Positions 31,901 through 42,526 of a stretch of DNA of 64,000 nucleotides are shown piece after piece (the stretch's first letter is position 1; each line of letters opens with the position of its first letter). Made by a program: the position numbers and the translations under genes. The notes under the pieces were generated by a model. It was not told the DNA's origin and did not search any database. It was given only the letters and a program-made list of their open reading frames with translations. This stretch comes from Nectonema munidae (taxonomy: Eukaryota > Nematomorpha > Nectonematoida > Nectonematidae), in assembly GCA_030549495.1 (NCBI GenBank), contig JAUIRK010000097.1, forward strand, positions 62,001 to 126,000, read 5' to 3'.

Positions 31901-34187
31901 AGTAAAAAAGTTTATGTGGGTACTCACTGAAACCCACGTTAATTTCTTACCCACAAAACCTATCAAGCATATGCAATTTTGTATTTAATGTTGATTTCAA
32001 TTTTTTGTTAATAATATGATATGATGGAAATATGGAAAATTTAATTAATTTTTTATCGTCTTCATTTCTTGAAATTTAATTAACTTTGAAAAATTTTAAC
32101 AGAAAATTAAAATATAAGCGTGTATAAAATTTTTCCTGTAATATCTTTTTTTATTACGCACTGCCTAACTTTTTGATCATCATTCTAAATTCTAGAATAA
32201 AATTTCTTTAACTGGCTGCATATGTAGGCATAGTGCCGAAATCTGTCTAACGAATAATGTTTTAGTATTTCATGAGGTTATTTATAATTCCAAAAGTGAT
32301 GAGACGATTATCGATAACATAGCAATGGTGTTTCAAATGTCATCAGAATCATATCACGAAATTTAACTCCTCTTCCTGAAATGTAAAAGGGCTTTGAAAT
32401 GTTGAATTAGCATGACTGATGAGCTTTGAGAATCTAAAATGTCGTTTAACGTATGAAAAATCAGTTTTGATTTTTAAAGAATTGCCTTTGATGGATTGCT
32501 TTGAGCTACTAATAAAAGTACAGTTAATCCCCATGCAATCAGTGCTATATTTTATACAGTTGGTAAATAAAATACATAAACAACACTGTACACTTTTCTT
32601 TCATATATTTAGTGTTATCTATCCATGCATCCATCTATATAAAAATAACTCATGTCCTATATTTTACAGAGAGAACAGTATAAAATATATCATCGAGGCT
32701 TGAAAATATGGTAAAATTTGAGTGAGAAAGGAGGTTTGTTCAAAAGTGAACAATACGCAACTCAATACCAATACTTCAACAAAATCAGATTTGTCCTGAA
32801 CTATAGAAATTCTTTTATTTCAAATTTAATAAAACATCTAAGGAGTGTAGCACTTGTCTTTAATAAACTTTACATATTTTTTAATGAGTACTGATTGTGC
32901 GAACTAAGTATGATTTTTCGAAATGGAAAGTAAATGTTATAAATCATGAATCCTAATCGGCCTTTTTGCGGTTATCCGATTTGCCCCATCACTTAAACCT
33001 ACACCACATACACTTTATATGAATGTTAATTAACTCTTTATCGGCCAGAATAAGCAGACGATATCTAATGTAAAGCAGAAGATTTGTATTAAAAAGCATT
33101 TATAAAAGCAGGCGATTCATATTTTTGTAAAGTCGACTGTGGTCGATAACCGGTTAAGATAAAGCAACTTATTTTATGTGTCCATGTCCGACCCAAACTC
33201 CACGCAAAATAAACTACGTATACATTTTCTTTGTATTTTTCCTTGATTCTTTTAAAATCTTGCTTTCTGACACACGGGTTTTCTTGAAAATAGATTGTGA
33301 ATTATTAGAAAAAATAGCTTAAAGATTGAATTGATAGAATGAGGCTTGTAACAATGACGTAGATTAGTATTAATTTTTTAGAATTACTTTTTTGTTCTCT
33401 ATTTAGCATTCTTAACTTTGAAATTAATCATACATATGGTCGAGACCAACTCTGTATCTAATTCTAGATGACATTTAAAATCTTCACTCAGAATCTAGAA
33501 ATAAGCTTCACTTTACTTCTTTATTGAATGGGCCATTTTTGAAACCAACTTAAATAATATTTGCGTGTAATATGTATATTAAGATAAGAAAGTAAAATAA
33601 TAAGAAAATACCACGGATAAACAATGAATTAGATATGGTGACTTGTTGGTCACCATATCTAATCAAAAACGCGGCCTTTTATAAAAATAATAATAATAAT
33701 GTAATTAGCAAACCATTTATCAATCTTATATTTTTGCTTGCATTATAGCATAGGAAAGATTAAGAAAGAAATTATTCATTTTTTAATCAATTAAAAAAGT
33801 TTGGGGTTTAGAAGCAATTTTTCGTAGATAAAAGTTATAAAAAATCTCATTTAAGTTTTATCAATAAATTTTTATATTTTTTTTTGTTTTAAAGATCTGT
33901 TTCGCATATGTTTTTACAAGAATGCAAGAACATCCAACAAATCATCGCCCTCTTCCACAAATTTAACATACATAACATTCGAAGCTGAAGAACATGTTTG
34001 CAAGCAGCTGAACGCTAAGATTTCTTCCATTATACAAGGCATTCCCAACAACCAACAACCAACGAAGTTCAATTTTTCCCACAGCCTCAAAATGTCGCCT
34101 CTCTTCCCATCCTCAATCTCTAATGAGAGTATTAAATTTAAAAAGAACAAAAAAATTAGTCAACTCCTCTCTAAAGTTTTGCATTGA
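16924..34187 (+). CDS. Sin1: Sin1/MAPKAP1, TORC2 subunit (9 exons, N-terminus incomplete)
   Basis: Scaffold of target-of-rapamycin complex 2, which recruits Akt/SGK-type substrates. Exons: 16,924-17,063; 21,800-21,963; 24,808-24,986; 28,264-28,446; 28,954-29,060; 30,722-30,829; 30,889-31,029; 31,089-31,232; 33,895-34,187. All eight joins keep phase and have AG/GT borders; the exon 3 donor (AAA|GTTTTT) is weak. The result is 485 codons ending TGA, against about 520 in human. Exon 1 matches the basic QRLERL-type segment. Exon 2 has NPFIKYSRFNGK. Exons 3-4 are the CRIM domain (DLIGFSCWQYTNEGR, KFGFSSLAIIE). Exons 5-7 are the Ras-binding-like region (LEKMEVPDVALNL, KNSSRGDN across a junction). 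Exons 8-9 are the PH domain (GVCGDYIEVF, LTYITFEAEEH). The exon or exons with the family's SDDTG start were not found. Introns hold piggyBac, hAT, MITE and SINE copies. AATAAA lies at 34,252. Confidence 0.93.
17340..19378 (-). mobile_element. piggyBac-type transposon relic in Sin1 intron 1
   Basis: Antisense to Sin1. Pieces in transposase order are: acidic N-terminus 18,719-18,456; 18,431-18,225; 18,221-18,027 (VTIEEQLVKFRG, the first Asp box with Glu at the usual Asp position); and 17,957-17,355 (CGIYLDRFFTSHALAEW second Asp box, NKYKSGVDCFNRMAR third). Frame changes separate the pieces, so it is inactive. The 5' end is well defined at TTAA (19,379-19,382), and reads inward CCCACTAAGTCCCAATGTTC then a short palindrome TTCCCATTTGGGAA. 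No matching left end or zinc ribbon was found before 17,340, so the 3' part is lost. Confidence 0.85.
19383..19789. other. Sin1 intron 1 DNA, nothing recognised
   Basis: Contains an old repeat similar to 14,920-14,948 (gattttcataaaaaaatt). No gene. Confidence 0.4.
19790..19915. repeat. GGACAATTGCCCCC-type short repeats, inverted relative at 12.2 kb
   Basis: Four close variants of ggacaattgccccct occur within about 80 bp, followed by 'aatatatttatttaaaaatc'. The reverse complement of that AT stretch plus one gggcag unit recurs at 12,190-12,270. It probably forms one end of a DNA transposon, perhaps the hAT relic that follows. Confidence 0.55.
20030..20970 (+). mobile_element. hAT-superfamily transposon relic in Sin1 intron 1
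   Basis: The + strand encodes broken hAT transposase segments. FNSLEWW is followed by ARVALKWL and then, at about 20,870-20,903, PSECVFSVCGL. This is the hAT C-terminal dimerisation signature (compare PSERVFS). Upstream, DVELIFSLNSTFYMLNRML and similar fragments fit the helical middle. Multiple stops and shifts make it non-functional. Confidence 0.75.
21238..21441. mobile_element. hAT-type MITE, 204 bp, with 8-bp target duplication
   Basis: It starts CAGCGTTTTTTTTACTGCGG and ends TTTGAAAAACGCTG. It is flanked by TATTAGAA (21,230-21,237) and TATTAGAG (21,442-21,449), a seven-of-eight duplication. Terminal CAGCG with an 8-bp duplication is diagnostic of hAT non-autonomous elements. Confidence 0.85.
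21964..24093. repeat. Sin1 intron 2, part 1: diverged dispersed repeats
   Basis: 22,254-22,300 (gagtggtattaaatttgaag) and 22,605-22,690 (agagaagtcgaaatta...agagattttgttatcatca) match 49,240-49,360 in the same order. A partial match is at 47,575-47,630. 23,091-23,216 matches 55,312-55,440 (ttactttacttgttttacgg, then acacaaattctt-type and an A run). 23,871-23,895 (cagggtcgtccaacctgtga) looks like a hAT end. No gene is supported. Confidence 0.55.
24094..24243 (-). repeat. tRNA-derived SINE, copy 2 (Sin1 intron 2)
   Basis: On the - strand an A-box-like AAGGTTGGTTAGATACTGGG and a B box GGGTTCGATCCCGC are followed by a conserved body and the tail ATACCTTTAC. Antisense to Sin1. Confidence 0.88.
24244..24807. 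other. Sin1 intron 2, part 2
   Basis: 24,250-24,400 is less AT-rich than its surroundings and has an open - strand frame rich in Cys. No family signature is seen. Confidence 0.35.
24987..26819. other. Sin1 intron 3, part 1, nothing recognised
   Basis: 25,380-25,680 is unusually rich in A and C on the + strand (caccaccaa-like words) but has no repeat unit. Short frames at 26,140 and 26,400 look random. Confidence 0.4.
26820..27690 (+). mobile_element. hAT (ZBED5-like) transposon relic in Sin1 intron 3
   Basis: Consecutive + strand pieces read like a hAT transposase of the kind that gave rise to ZBED5/GTF2IRD2-type proteins: MDAANLAQPCIYLQYLYD, then SRTTARETFDKVDNFLQ, then CAIHRQTFIESK (conserved C..HRQ), then NIDRLIKANAFNSCLFSELC. 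Frame changes near 27,085, 27,318 and 27,530 break it. No terminal repeats were identified. Confidence 0.75.
27691..28263. other. Sin1 intron 3, part 2, nothing recognised
   Basis: AT-rich, with no repeat or gene signature. Confidence 0.4.
28447..28953. other. Sin1 intron 4
   Basis: The sequence 'tagaggtggctaacccatgg' at 28,550 resembles the end of a Charlie-like hAT element. No partner end was found. Confidence 0.35.
29061..30721. other. Sin1 intron 5, nothing recognised
   Basis: AT-rich. Aataaa-rich stretches lie at 29,390-29,430 and no repeat boundaries are seen. Confidence 0.4.
31233..33029. other. Sin1 intron 8, part 1, nothing recognised
   Basis: No credible frame or repeat. The frame at 32,419-32,703 + is unsupported. 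Confidence 0.4.
33034..33153. mobile_element. TTAA MITE, 120 bp, perfect target duplication (Sin1 intron 8)
   Basis: TTAA (33,030-33,033), then CTCTTTATCGGCCA, then ...TGGTCGATAACCGG, then TTAA (33,154-33,157). It is a close relative of 5,661-5,787, sharing CAGACGATATCTAATGTAA and GTAAAGTCGACTGTGG. It is the better preserved copy and defines the family ends. Confidence 0.88.
33628..33663. repeat. Perfect 14-bp inverted repeat with 8-nt loop (Sin1 intron 8)
   Basis: ATTAGATATGGTGA, the loop CTTGTTGG, then the exact complement of the first arm. It could form a hairpin in DNA or in the Sin1 pre-mRNA. Function unknown. Confidence 0.9.
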
Positions 34188-34251
34188 GCATTTTTGTTTT
34201 TTTTTGAAATCTTATTTTTCACTCCTTTTTATCGTCTGAAATATTCTATTT

Positions 34252-34257
34252 AATAAA
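34252..34257 (+). promoter_or_regulatory. Polyadenylation signal for Sin1
   Basis: AATAAA lies 65 bases after the Sin1 stop codon, and a T-rich stretch sits between stop and signal. Confidence 0.6.
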
Positions 34258-34699
34258 GAGATTTTATTTCAATAAGAATACACTTTGAAAGCTTTTTACC
34301 GCGTCAATCACAAAAGGAGATGCATCATATGTGAAAATTTTTGGATACTGATATAAGAATATGAATGCTAGCGGAGTCGGATGTTTGTCCATTTTAGAAA
34401 TGAAAGCCTAGATGACAGAAGCATAAAAATTTCTTTAAACTTAATATTTTTATCACCTAGTTCATATTTAACTTTAAATTACCGAGCAGTATAGAAAGAA
34501 AGAAAAAAGTTTACAATAAAACAACAAAACGCTTAAACCGGAAAAAAAGAAATCCTTATTAAAATTAAAAATATGGATATTTCGCAATTATTTTTAAATT
34601 TATTGAGAATTTCGGATAAATGAGAAACTTTTGCCTCAAACCTATATAAGAAAGGATAAGATATGGAAACTCCTTTTTTGTCCTCTCATTTATTTATTT

Positions 34700-35350
34700 C
34701 AAAAACATCTATATAATGAATTTTCTAAACTTTCCGTTTCGTTGTGCTTTATTACATTCTTTTAATTTACTTCGAATATCTTTTTTTTTTTACATCAACG
34801 GCTTGGCTAATAAACGTAGTGCTCTAATTGAGCTCCTTACCAAAAATAATATAGACGTCTTCTCTCTGAACGAAGTCAAATCTCAAGCCAAGTATTCCAT
34901 CCGCTTCCTCGGATATAGGACATTTGTGCATTCTGGAACAAGCCACTTGCGAGGTCTAGCAATGGGTGTGCGGGAGGGGTTAAAGGTTTCCTGTTTTACG
35001 ATAAGTGATTCTGGATGCTCGATATCTTGGTCGAGCTGGACATTTAGTTGTGCTGGGTTGTTACAACCCGCCTAGTAACCCTCTGTTGGACTACGAATTT
35101 ATTGAAAAATATCTTCGCTCCTCCTATTAGGTGCTACTACTAGGCGACGTAAACGCTCACCACACTAGGCTGTTTAGTGAAACCAATAGCGCGGCTGGCA
35201 CCGACTTACTCAAGTTGGTAGAGGACTCGTATGCGTTTATCGCTAACGATCCAACACCGACTCGTGATAAGAATGTGTTAGACCTTGCAATCGTGTCTTT
35301 TAATCTAAGACCACTTCTAGCTTCAATAATGGTTATCAGGGATTGTGGGG
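34700..35350 (+). mobile_element. LINE, piece 1: endonuclease domain
   Basis: GLANKRSALIELLTKNNIDV then FSLNEVK is the start of an APE-type endonuclease of a non-LTR retrotransposon. It is followed by GYRTFVHSGTSHLRGLAMGV, then LLLGDVNAHHT at about 35,135 and KNVLDLAIVS at about 35,270. Frame changes are present. The reverse transcriptase continues, displaced, at 38,745. Confidence 0.8.
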
Positions 35351-35399
35351 TTTTTGACCCAAGCCCTTGTTGGGTCAAAGTTTTTTTGGTCCCAAATTA

Positions 35400-35681
35400 A
35401 AACTGGCAAAGGAAATTTATTGGGGGGGGGGGTGGTTCTAAAACAAAGAGGGGTGGGTTTGGGTTGGTTCTTAATTAATTGCTCCGGCGGGGGGGGGTTG
35501 GTGGGGGAAGAAAAATATTCAGTTGGGGGGGGGGGGGGGGTGGGTGTTTTTTTTTTTTGCGGCGGGGGGGGTAGTTGTGTGGGGGGGGAGAAAAAAAAAA
35601 AAAAAAAAAAAAAAATTTATTATTTATTAGGGCGGCGTCGGTAATAGTAGACAACGAAGGGGGGGGGGGGGGGGGGGGGGT

Positions 35682-35722
<41 letters not shown>

Positions 35723-35725
35723 TGG
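35400..35725. repeat. G-homopolymer tracts with one A27 run; suspected assembly artefact
   Basis: Long runs of G (up to several tens) broken by single T or A, plus one A run of about 27 at 35,590-35,616. Nothing like it occurs elsewhere in the window. It sits exactly at the junction between the LINE endonuclease and foreign sequence, which suggests an unresolved gap filled with homopolymer reads. A true low-complexity tract cannot be ruled out. Confidence 0.75.
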
Positions 35726-36490
35726 AAAAGTTAACATCAACATTATATATAGATTTCTCTTTTTCTCAGATCAGTAGATTTTACAGTATCTTCTGCAAAT
35801 CATAAAATATTTATATATTTTATCTATACCTTGGAAAAGCTTCGGAGGCATTGCTATATAGTATTTAAAGTTAAAAAATTTAAACGCTTATAGTTTTCTT
35901 TGGAGTATTTGAAAACTCACAAAACTTTACATAGCTGTCAAGATATAAAAACAACTTATATTAAAAGTTTGTTAAATTAAAAAAAATAAAACCATCGTAT
36001 CTCAAATGCAACGAACAAAGCAACTGGTGCAAAATAACAGCGTATGTATTACAGTTTTTGCGATGATATTTTTTTATAGAACTAGTATCTCTTTTTAAAA
36101 AATTCACATCATTTCTCAAAAAACAATAGCCATGATGTTTCGTTAAACTTTATATCATTTTATCTTTTTACATAAAACAGAATCTCATTTTATCTTATAA
36201 AACAAAACCAAAAGAAGAAATTGGATAAAAATGAGATAATGAAATGAAAAATGTAATTAATTTTGAAAAATACACTAACTTATATGCCTCCGAATAGTTT
36301 TTATATCATTTTTATCGAATTAAAATTTTGAGGAGAAATCAATGAAATGACTCCAAAGGACTACCCACTATGGAGTTATTAAAAAAAATATATATAAATA
36401 TTTTTTTAAAAAAACAAATTAAACTTCCATAACTTGTAATTGTACTAATATGACATTAACCGTATGTAGGAAATCACCAAGGGGGCTTAT
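35726..36490. other. AT-rich DNA inside the split LINE, nothing recognised
   Basis: No frames or repeat boundaries. It may be the non-coding end of the LTR element that follows. Confidence 0.35.
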
Positions 36491-38220
36491 AACGTTCAAC
36501 ATGTTTTCTTTCGCGGGATTATCTTCTTAGAACAGGTTCGATCTCTTTTTGTATCATCTTTTTTTTGTCTGCATTGATGACTTTGTTCCACCTTCTTCCG
36601 GTGATCATCATAATTCGGTTCTTCAGGGATAGATATAACATCTTCAGAAGTTGGCTTTTCTTGTTTAGAACAATCAGAGTTGAGATTTTGTGCCAACTGC
36701 TTTTCACTATTTACTTGCCAATAAACGTCACCACCACTAGGAGCCGCAGCAAAGTGTTTGGATCTTGGATACCTTATGTGTGCATACAAATGATTTGCAT
36801 CCAGTACATCTCGCGTTTTTACTAATTTTCCGTAAACCTCTGCATGGAGAAAAGAGCTATTGTGGTACAGCTGCTCCCATCGAAGTTTTTCTAGACAATT
36901 TAAAGATTAAATCATGCGGTGAAACATTTGTTGAAGTATTAATTAAAGTCCTGATAGAATGTAACGCTTCGGGGATAGCATCTTCCCAGTGGACTACATT
37001 TTAATTCAGAGTTAGTTGGATATATTTCCATATCGTTTCCACAAATCTCTCAGACTGACCATTTCCAGCCTGGTTTTAAGGAGTCGTTCTACTAGGGATT
37101 TCAAGAAGTTGCAAAACTGTTCACTCATGTATCCACTTCCACGATCAGAATGGACGTAATTTGGCAGTCCACATACGCAAAACAAACCGGTTAACTGCTT
37201 TATCAAAGTCGTAGACGATATGTCAAGGAAAGCAAAAGAAAATCGCGAAAACTCGTTGACAACCACCAGAACACATTTATTATGCTTAGCACCAGGTAGT
37301 GGTCCTTTGAAGTCCAAATTGAGTCGCTCCCATGGCCGTGTAGCCTTTATCATTGTTTCTTCAACTTTTGTGAACCTTGGCTTGATCCAACAGCACACAG
37401 GACATTTGGAACATACGGACTTCTGCAACAAAAAAATGATAAATTCTTAGTTCTGCAACCGCGTGACTTCAGGATGAGCTAATTTTGAATGAAGGAAACG
37501 GAGTTTTTCAATTGGATGGCAGGATGATTGGCATGAACAAAGTCTAGAGAGAGCGTCTGCCGCAACGTTCAACTTACCGGATTTATGTTCTTTGTCAAAG
37601 TAATAACTGGAAAGTTCGAGTCTCCATCTTAAAATCTCGTTTTTGATTTTGTTAGTTTGTTTTTGGTTGAGCATAAAAGAGACAGAATGAAAATTTTATC
37701 TACTAAGTAATGCTGCCAGTGCTTCAGGGTCTCAATGATTGCGAGAGCTTCGTTCTCTATGATGGAATATTTCTTCTCATTGCCTAAAAGAGTCTTTGAA
37801 AAGAAGGCGTCAGGTCGTCCTTCTTGATGGAGAACCGCTGATACGGTTTAATTGTTTGCGTCTGTATTAACTTCAAAAGTAGTCTTACTATCTATAGCCC
37901 AAATTACAGAATTCAAAATCTTGTTTTTTATTTCATTGAAAGCATCAATTTGTTCTTTACCAAGAGGAAAACTAGCACAAATTAGCGGGTTAATTAATTC
38001 AGAAAATTTATGAATCCATTTGGAATAATAAATGAACAAACATTTAACTCTTTCTAATTCAATCGATGTTTCGGGAACCTTAGCACTCGAAGGGACCTCG
38101 TTCTTTCAGGATCAGGTCTTATTTGTCCATTTTCTAAACAACCAAAAAGGAAAAGAGAGCGAGTATTGAAAACACATTCTTGCTTATTTGGTGAGATTAA
38201 GTTTAGATTTTCAAGCGAAA
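36490..38220 (-). mobile_element. Ty3/gypsy-type LTR retrotransposon fossil (pol, 3' part)
   Basis: On the - strand, in pol order from high to low coordinate: a piece of reverse transcriptase C-terminus (about 38,215-37,850, with RFLG-like and IRPDPERT-like words), the RNase H end (37,674-37,447, HKSGKLNVAADALSRL), the zinc-binding and core integrase region (37,431-37,012, DRGSGYMSEQFCNF), and an integrase C-terminal extension (36,960-36,496). Broken, with several interruptions. No LTRs were identified. It lies inside the gap between LINE pieces 1 and 2, so it came after or with the disruption of the LINE. Confidence 0.85.
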
Positions 38221-38744
38221 GTTGTTACCTGCATTTTTGTTAATTCTGTTTTTAGGTTTTTATCACCTCCTGTTCCAATTAGTTCAACAACAGAAGGCCT
38301 AACTATAGACATGATAAACAGTCATTTTGGTTCACTATTTCAAGCTCAGTTTATGAAAATCTTGGATTAAGTAGATATTTCGATAAGTTCTGCCCTTCTT
38401 TGCAAAAATTGGATGTCGAAGGAAGAACTTTAATAGAACGCCGCAGTTGCTTGAAGTGTTCAAATAACTTTTGTTCAATTAAAGAAAAAAACAAGCTCAA
38501 ATAATTTTAGAAAATGAAAGGTACGAAGAAGTTAAATATGAAAATGAAAATAGTTTTGGGCTGAATATTTTTGATAGAATTAACCAAATATTTTCTACAA
38601 AATAAAAATTTTTCATCTTTTATTTTTTCTTAAAAGTTGATGTCAACTAAAAGTGGGAGGGGGGTGGGGGTAAAGTAAAGTTGACATTGGTTGACAATAG
38701 GGGGGAGGGGGGCAAAACTTGACAATAATTGGTTGACGTCAATT
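38221..38744. other. Unassigned DNA between gypsy fossil and LINE piece 2
   Basis: 38,690-38,750 has ttgacaat/ttgacgtcaa words and short G runs (gggggaggggggc), similar in flavour to the G-rich patch at 35.4 kb. No gene is supported. Confidence 0.35.
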
Positions 38745-39736
38745 GTGAACGACCCCTTATCAAGGAATAACGAGCTCTCTATAGGAAATACATTAACACT
38801 TGGGACACCGAGACAAAGAATCTTATCAATCGATTACAAAAACTCATTAGGAAAAAGCTCGGCGAAACCACATCTAGGAGAGTCACAAAATCCTATAATC
38901 CGCTATGGGGCTCTTCGAAGTACTGGAACCTGGTTAGAGGGCTGAAGTCTGGCTGCAAAGGTCCAATGTCGGACACATGGAATAACCGAACAGCCATAGA
39001 GGCTTAAGATAAATGCGCGCTGCTTGTTGATTACTACGAAGATGTGTATAGGACAAATCCAGATCAAAAAAAATTTACTTCTGAAATTGAATTTTTTAGG
39101 CGTTTATCTGCGACGAACGACACTAACTTCATCCTAGAGGACCTGGTTCAAATCATTAAAAAGCTTAAAGCTAGAAAAATGGCAGGATGGGATGAAGTTT
39201 GTAATCTATTCATCAAGAATTCTCCCTCTAAGTTTAGGGACGTCCTGTTGGCAATGTCTCTTTTATAAAAAGATCGATTCTACCCAGACTGCTATAAAAG
39301 GGCTATACTTATTTGTGTGCCAAAGACTGGCAAGAAGAGCGGCAAACCGAGTGACCTACGGCCTATCAGTCTTCTCCCTTGCCTGAGCAAAGTGTATGAA
39401 AATTAATTTTTGGAGTACCCGATGCTTGGTGTAAGGAGCATGCATTAATCCCAGACGAAGAGTTTGTTTTTAAAAAAGGATTGTCAACAAATCATGCTCT
39501 GCTTACCTCGCATCATGATGTTGCTAAAAGCTTGAATGATGGCCTCTATCTAGGCATTATATTTTAGAATCTGGATAAGGCTTTTGATACAATCTGGCAT
39601 GATGATTTGCTGAGGTGAATTACTCTAAATGCAAGTTCATCATCTTTGGCATTAATTGTCCAAAAAAAACCCTCCAACTAAGGGAATATTCCCAAATCTC
39701 GCAACCTAAAATATCTAGGAATCTAGATATTACCGT
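38745..39736 (+). mobile_element. LINE, piece 2: reverse transcriptase N-terminal and core
   Basis: Recognisable reverse transcriptase segments: LVQIIKKLKARKMAGWDEV, LRPISLLPCLSKVYE, STNHALLTSHHDVAKSLNDG and DKAFDTIWHDDLL, then a jump to YSKCKFIIFG near 39,630, which implies an internal deletion of the catalytic FADD region. Stops and shifts are present. The sequence is interrupted at a TTAA (39,737) by the piggyBac element and resumes at 42,531. Confidence 0.85.
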
Positions 39737-39740
39737 TTAA

Positions 39741-42526
39741 TTGCCGAACTTATTAAAAATGTGTTATTCAACTTTTGTCTTGAATATTTAGTTACTTACC
39801 TTGAAATGAAATATAAAAAAATGATGATGATGAATAAGTTTTATATGCAATGACAGAGGGGTCCATAAGTGAACCATTGGCGAAAAGTGAAATCAAAAAT
39901 TTTTGAAAACAAGCATTTATTGACAAAAGAAAATAAAAGTGGTTATTGATGATAAAGAGGAAAGCAGTCTCGATGGACGTTTTTCTGGCACGCAAAGCAG
40001 CATAAAAGTGAATTTTTTTACAAACCACGCATTTTTGTTGTTGTTGCCCTGAAACGGACACTAAATAGTGCCCATTCACACTTCTAGAACTTTTAGAAAG
40101 ATGAGAAGAAGGCCCTGGTTTTCTCTTAGTTTGCAAACCTTTCAATTGAAGTAAGTGTAGCGTTATTTCTCTACGGAAGTTTAGATGAGATGATTTTTTT
40201 CTGTGTTTGTCCTTTCATAATCCTTCCAGGCACCAACAACCGAAACGTTTATTGCATGCATTGCCAAAGGCCACCACTATTTTTTCGCCTTTACTTTAGG
40301 CCTATAAGCAGCCAATAACTTGTCAAACACATCAACCCCTCCCATTCCTTGATTGTACTTGCTAATGAGGAAAGGACAGTTAACTTCGATTTTTTTCTTC
40401 TCTAAACATGAATACTTTTTAACTGTTCCAACAGGTTCATGCGTACAAAATTTGGATCCAACATTCACACAAGCATTATCCCTCCATTTACAAAAATATA
40501 CACTTCCATCTGATTTATAATCGTAATACCCTCTATTTTTCTTCTTGATTTCTTTATCCTCAATCAATGGACATTTACCGGTTCTATTACTTCTAACGGT
40601 GCCTACTGCTTTTATACCTTTTTCGCTCAATGTTTTTAAGAGGGTGTACGATGTAAAAAAATTGTCAAAATAGAATGTATGTTTTAAAGGGTTTTCAATT
40701 GTTTGGACAAAGTTTCCTACAACTTGCATGCCCAATGGCTTCTTACTTGAACCTCTCTCATTACCTTGATATATGTGTAAAAACAAGAGGCAGCCAGAAG
40801 AGGAACACATGCACCATATTTTATAGCCAAACCTAATAGGTTTCTTCTTATAAACTGCTTACACGAACGAGGCCCATAATAAGGAACTATCGATTCATCT
40901 ATACTTATCTCTTCATAAAGTGAACTAAACTTCAAAAATTTAGCATTTAACATTTCATAAATAGGCCTTACTTTTGCCATTTTGTCTTCTAAATTAATTT
41001 TAGTATTATCGACAATATGAAAGTACTTCTTTATTTCTCGAAATCTATTTCTCGATATTACCTGACTCACTAATGAGACTCCAAGATCTAATTGTGTCGA
41101 CCAAAAGTCTTCCTCTCTTGGCAATGTATGATACCCCGATAAAATAACAAATCCGATAAAAATAACTATGTCCTTCCAATCTAGGTCAATTGCTTCGTTT
41201 TTTTGATTAGCATAAGAAGTGGATAGTTTTACCAGTGTTTCCATGTATTCTTTTGGGAAAACTTTGAAAAAAAATCAATAGGTTCATGAGCTACGTCTTC
41301 GGCTAGCTGAGGACAATCGACGTGTGAATAAGAAGCTAAATTATTATCAAAATTTTTCATTTTTTTCCATCTGGGGTTTTTATCTTGATCTTCTTCTACT
41401 TCAGGGTATGTTACTTCTATTTCTCCCCATGTATCTTGAGGAAGATAAATGCTTGAACTTCATTTTGATGGAAAAAAAACAATGAAACGCAAAATAATAA
41501 AGAAAAAAGTAGTAGTTGTAACGAAAAAAGTTGCCTCCACACTAACAAAAGTCGATATATTTTTAGCTTTACAAGAAGAAACAGGGCAAGCGCAAGAGCA
41601 GTAAGAGAATGATAAAAAAGAGTTATTTCAAAAAATGTGGAACTTATATTATGATCTCTTCATATTCATGAAAACATATTAGCAAACTGAAATCAATTGA
41701 TGATACAAAGTACAATGATACTCATCTATTCTATAATTTTTTCAATATTTCTATGACGCGCAAATTTTTTTGTACCTATCATCATCATGTATACAGTACT
41801 GAGAACATGTACTTTCACAAATGTTGATGATACAAGAATTATTGATTCAAATTCCACGCTTCAGATTCATTCCTACATTATAATAAGATATCATTATTGT
41901 ATATATTTGTATGTTTACGATAAAAAATATACTGTTTTATTATTTTACTCAATTCATTTACATTTGATGTAAAGTGACATGCTAACGTCTTCACACAATA
42001 AATCAAGAGGTTATATTTTTGAAAGTACAACATTTAACGTCATGAAATTAAAGAAACAGAGATACCAATCATTATGATCAACTCTGTTGAAAAAATGTAC
42101 TTTTTCATCGTTTTTTCTAATTATGTGTAAAAAGGGTATATTTCATCGTCACGATACGCCAATGGTCCACTTGTGGATCCTAAATACTTTCAAAGAATAT
42201 GGCCACATATTCAAATTTATTTTTTACAGAAACACATTTGTGACAAAAATCAGGGATAGTATGTCATGAACTGTAAGGATATTTTAGAATTGCTCGAATA
42301 TTTTTTTCTAGAATTTGGATTTTATAAAATTAACTTTTTTTACCATTTCACAATTTTTTATCAATTAATTATTTTTAATAAAAAAATTTCATTTTATTTA
42401 TTTTTGTTTTATTTGTGTATCTCAAAGACTTTTCAATTGAACTTAAGAAAAAAAATGAACCTAGAATATGTTTCATTGTTTTTAATTTCGATTTTAACAA
42501 TGAAGTGAAAAGTGGACCATTGGCGG
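39741..42526 (-). mobile_element. piggyBac-type transposon, about 2.8 kb, inserted into a LINE
   Basis: It is flanked by TTAA at 39,737-39,740 and 42,527-42,530, and the LINE reverse transcriptase continues on both sides. The transposase is on the - strand. 41,244-40,850 holds ISIDESIVPYYGPRSCKQF (first Asp box). 40,850-40,277 holds FYFDNFFTSYTLLKTL (second) and NQGMGGVDVFDKLLAAYRP (third). 40,145-39,980 carries the C-terminal GHYLVSVS...CVVCKK segment. One frameshift near 40,850 separates the first two, and frame changes or stops occur near 40,275 and before 41,244, so it is inactive but young-looking. Subterminal repeats: GACCATTGGCGG at the right end, and an inverted inner pair at 39,858-39,881 and 42,159-42,184. 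The left tip matches the right poorly. Confidence 0.82.

Noticed and set aside
35345-35805. Gly-rich open frames on the + strand
   Set aside because: They are direct translations of G homopolymers with an A run, have no coding character and sit in a suspected assembly artefact.
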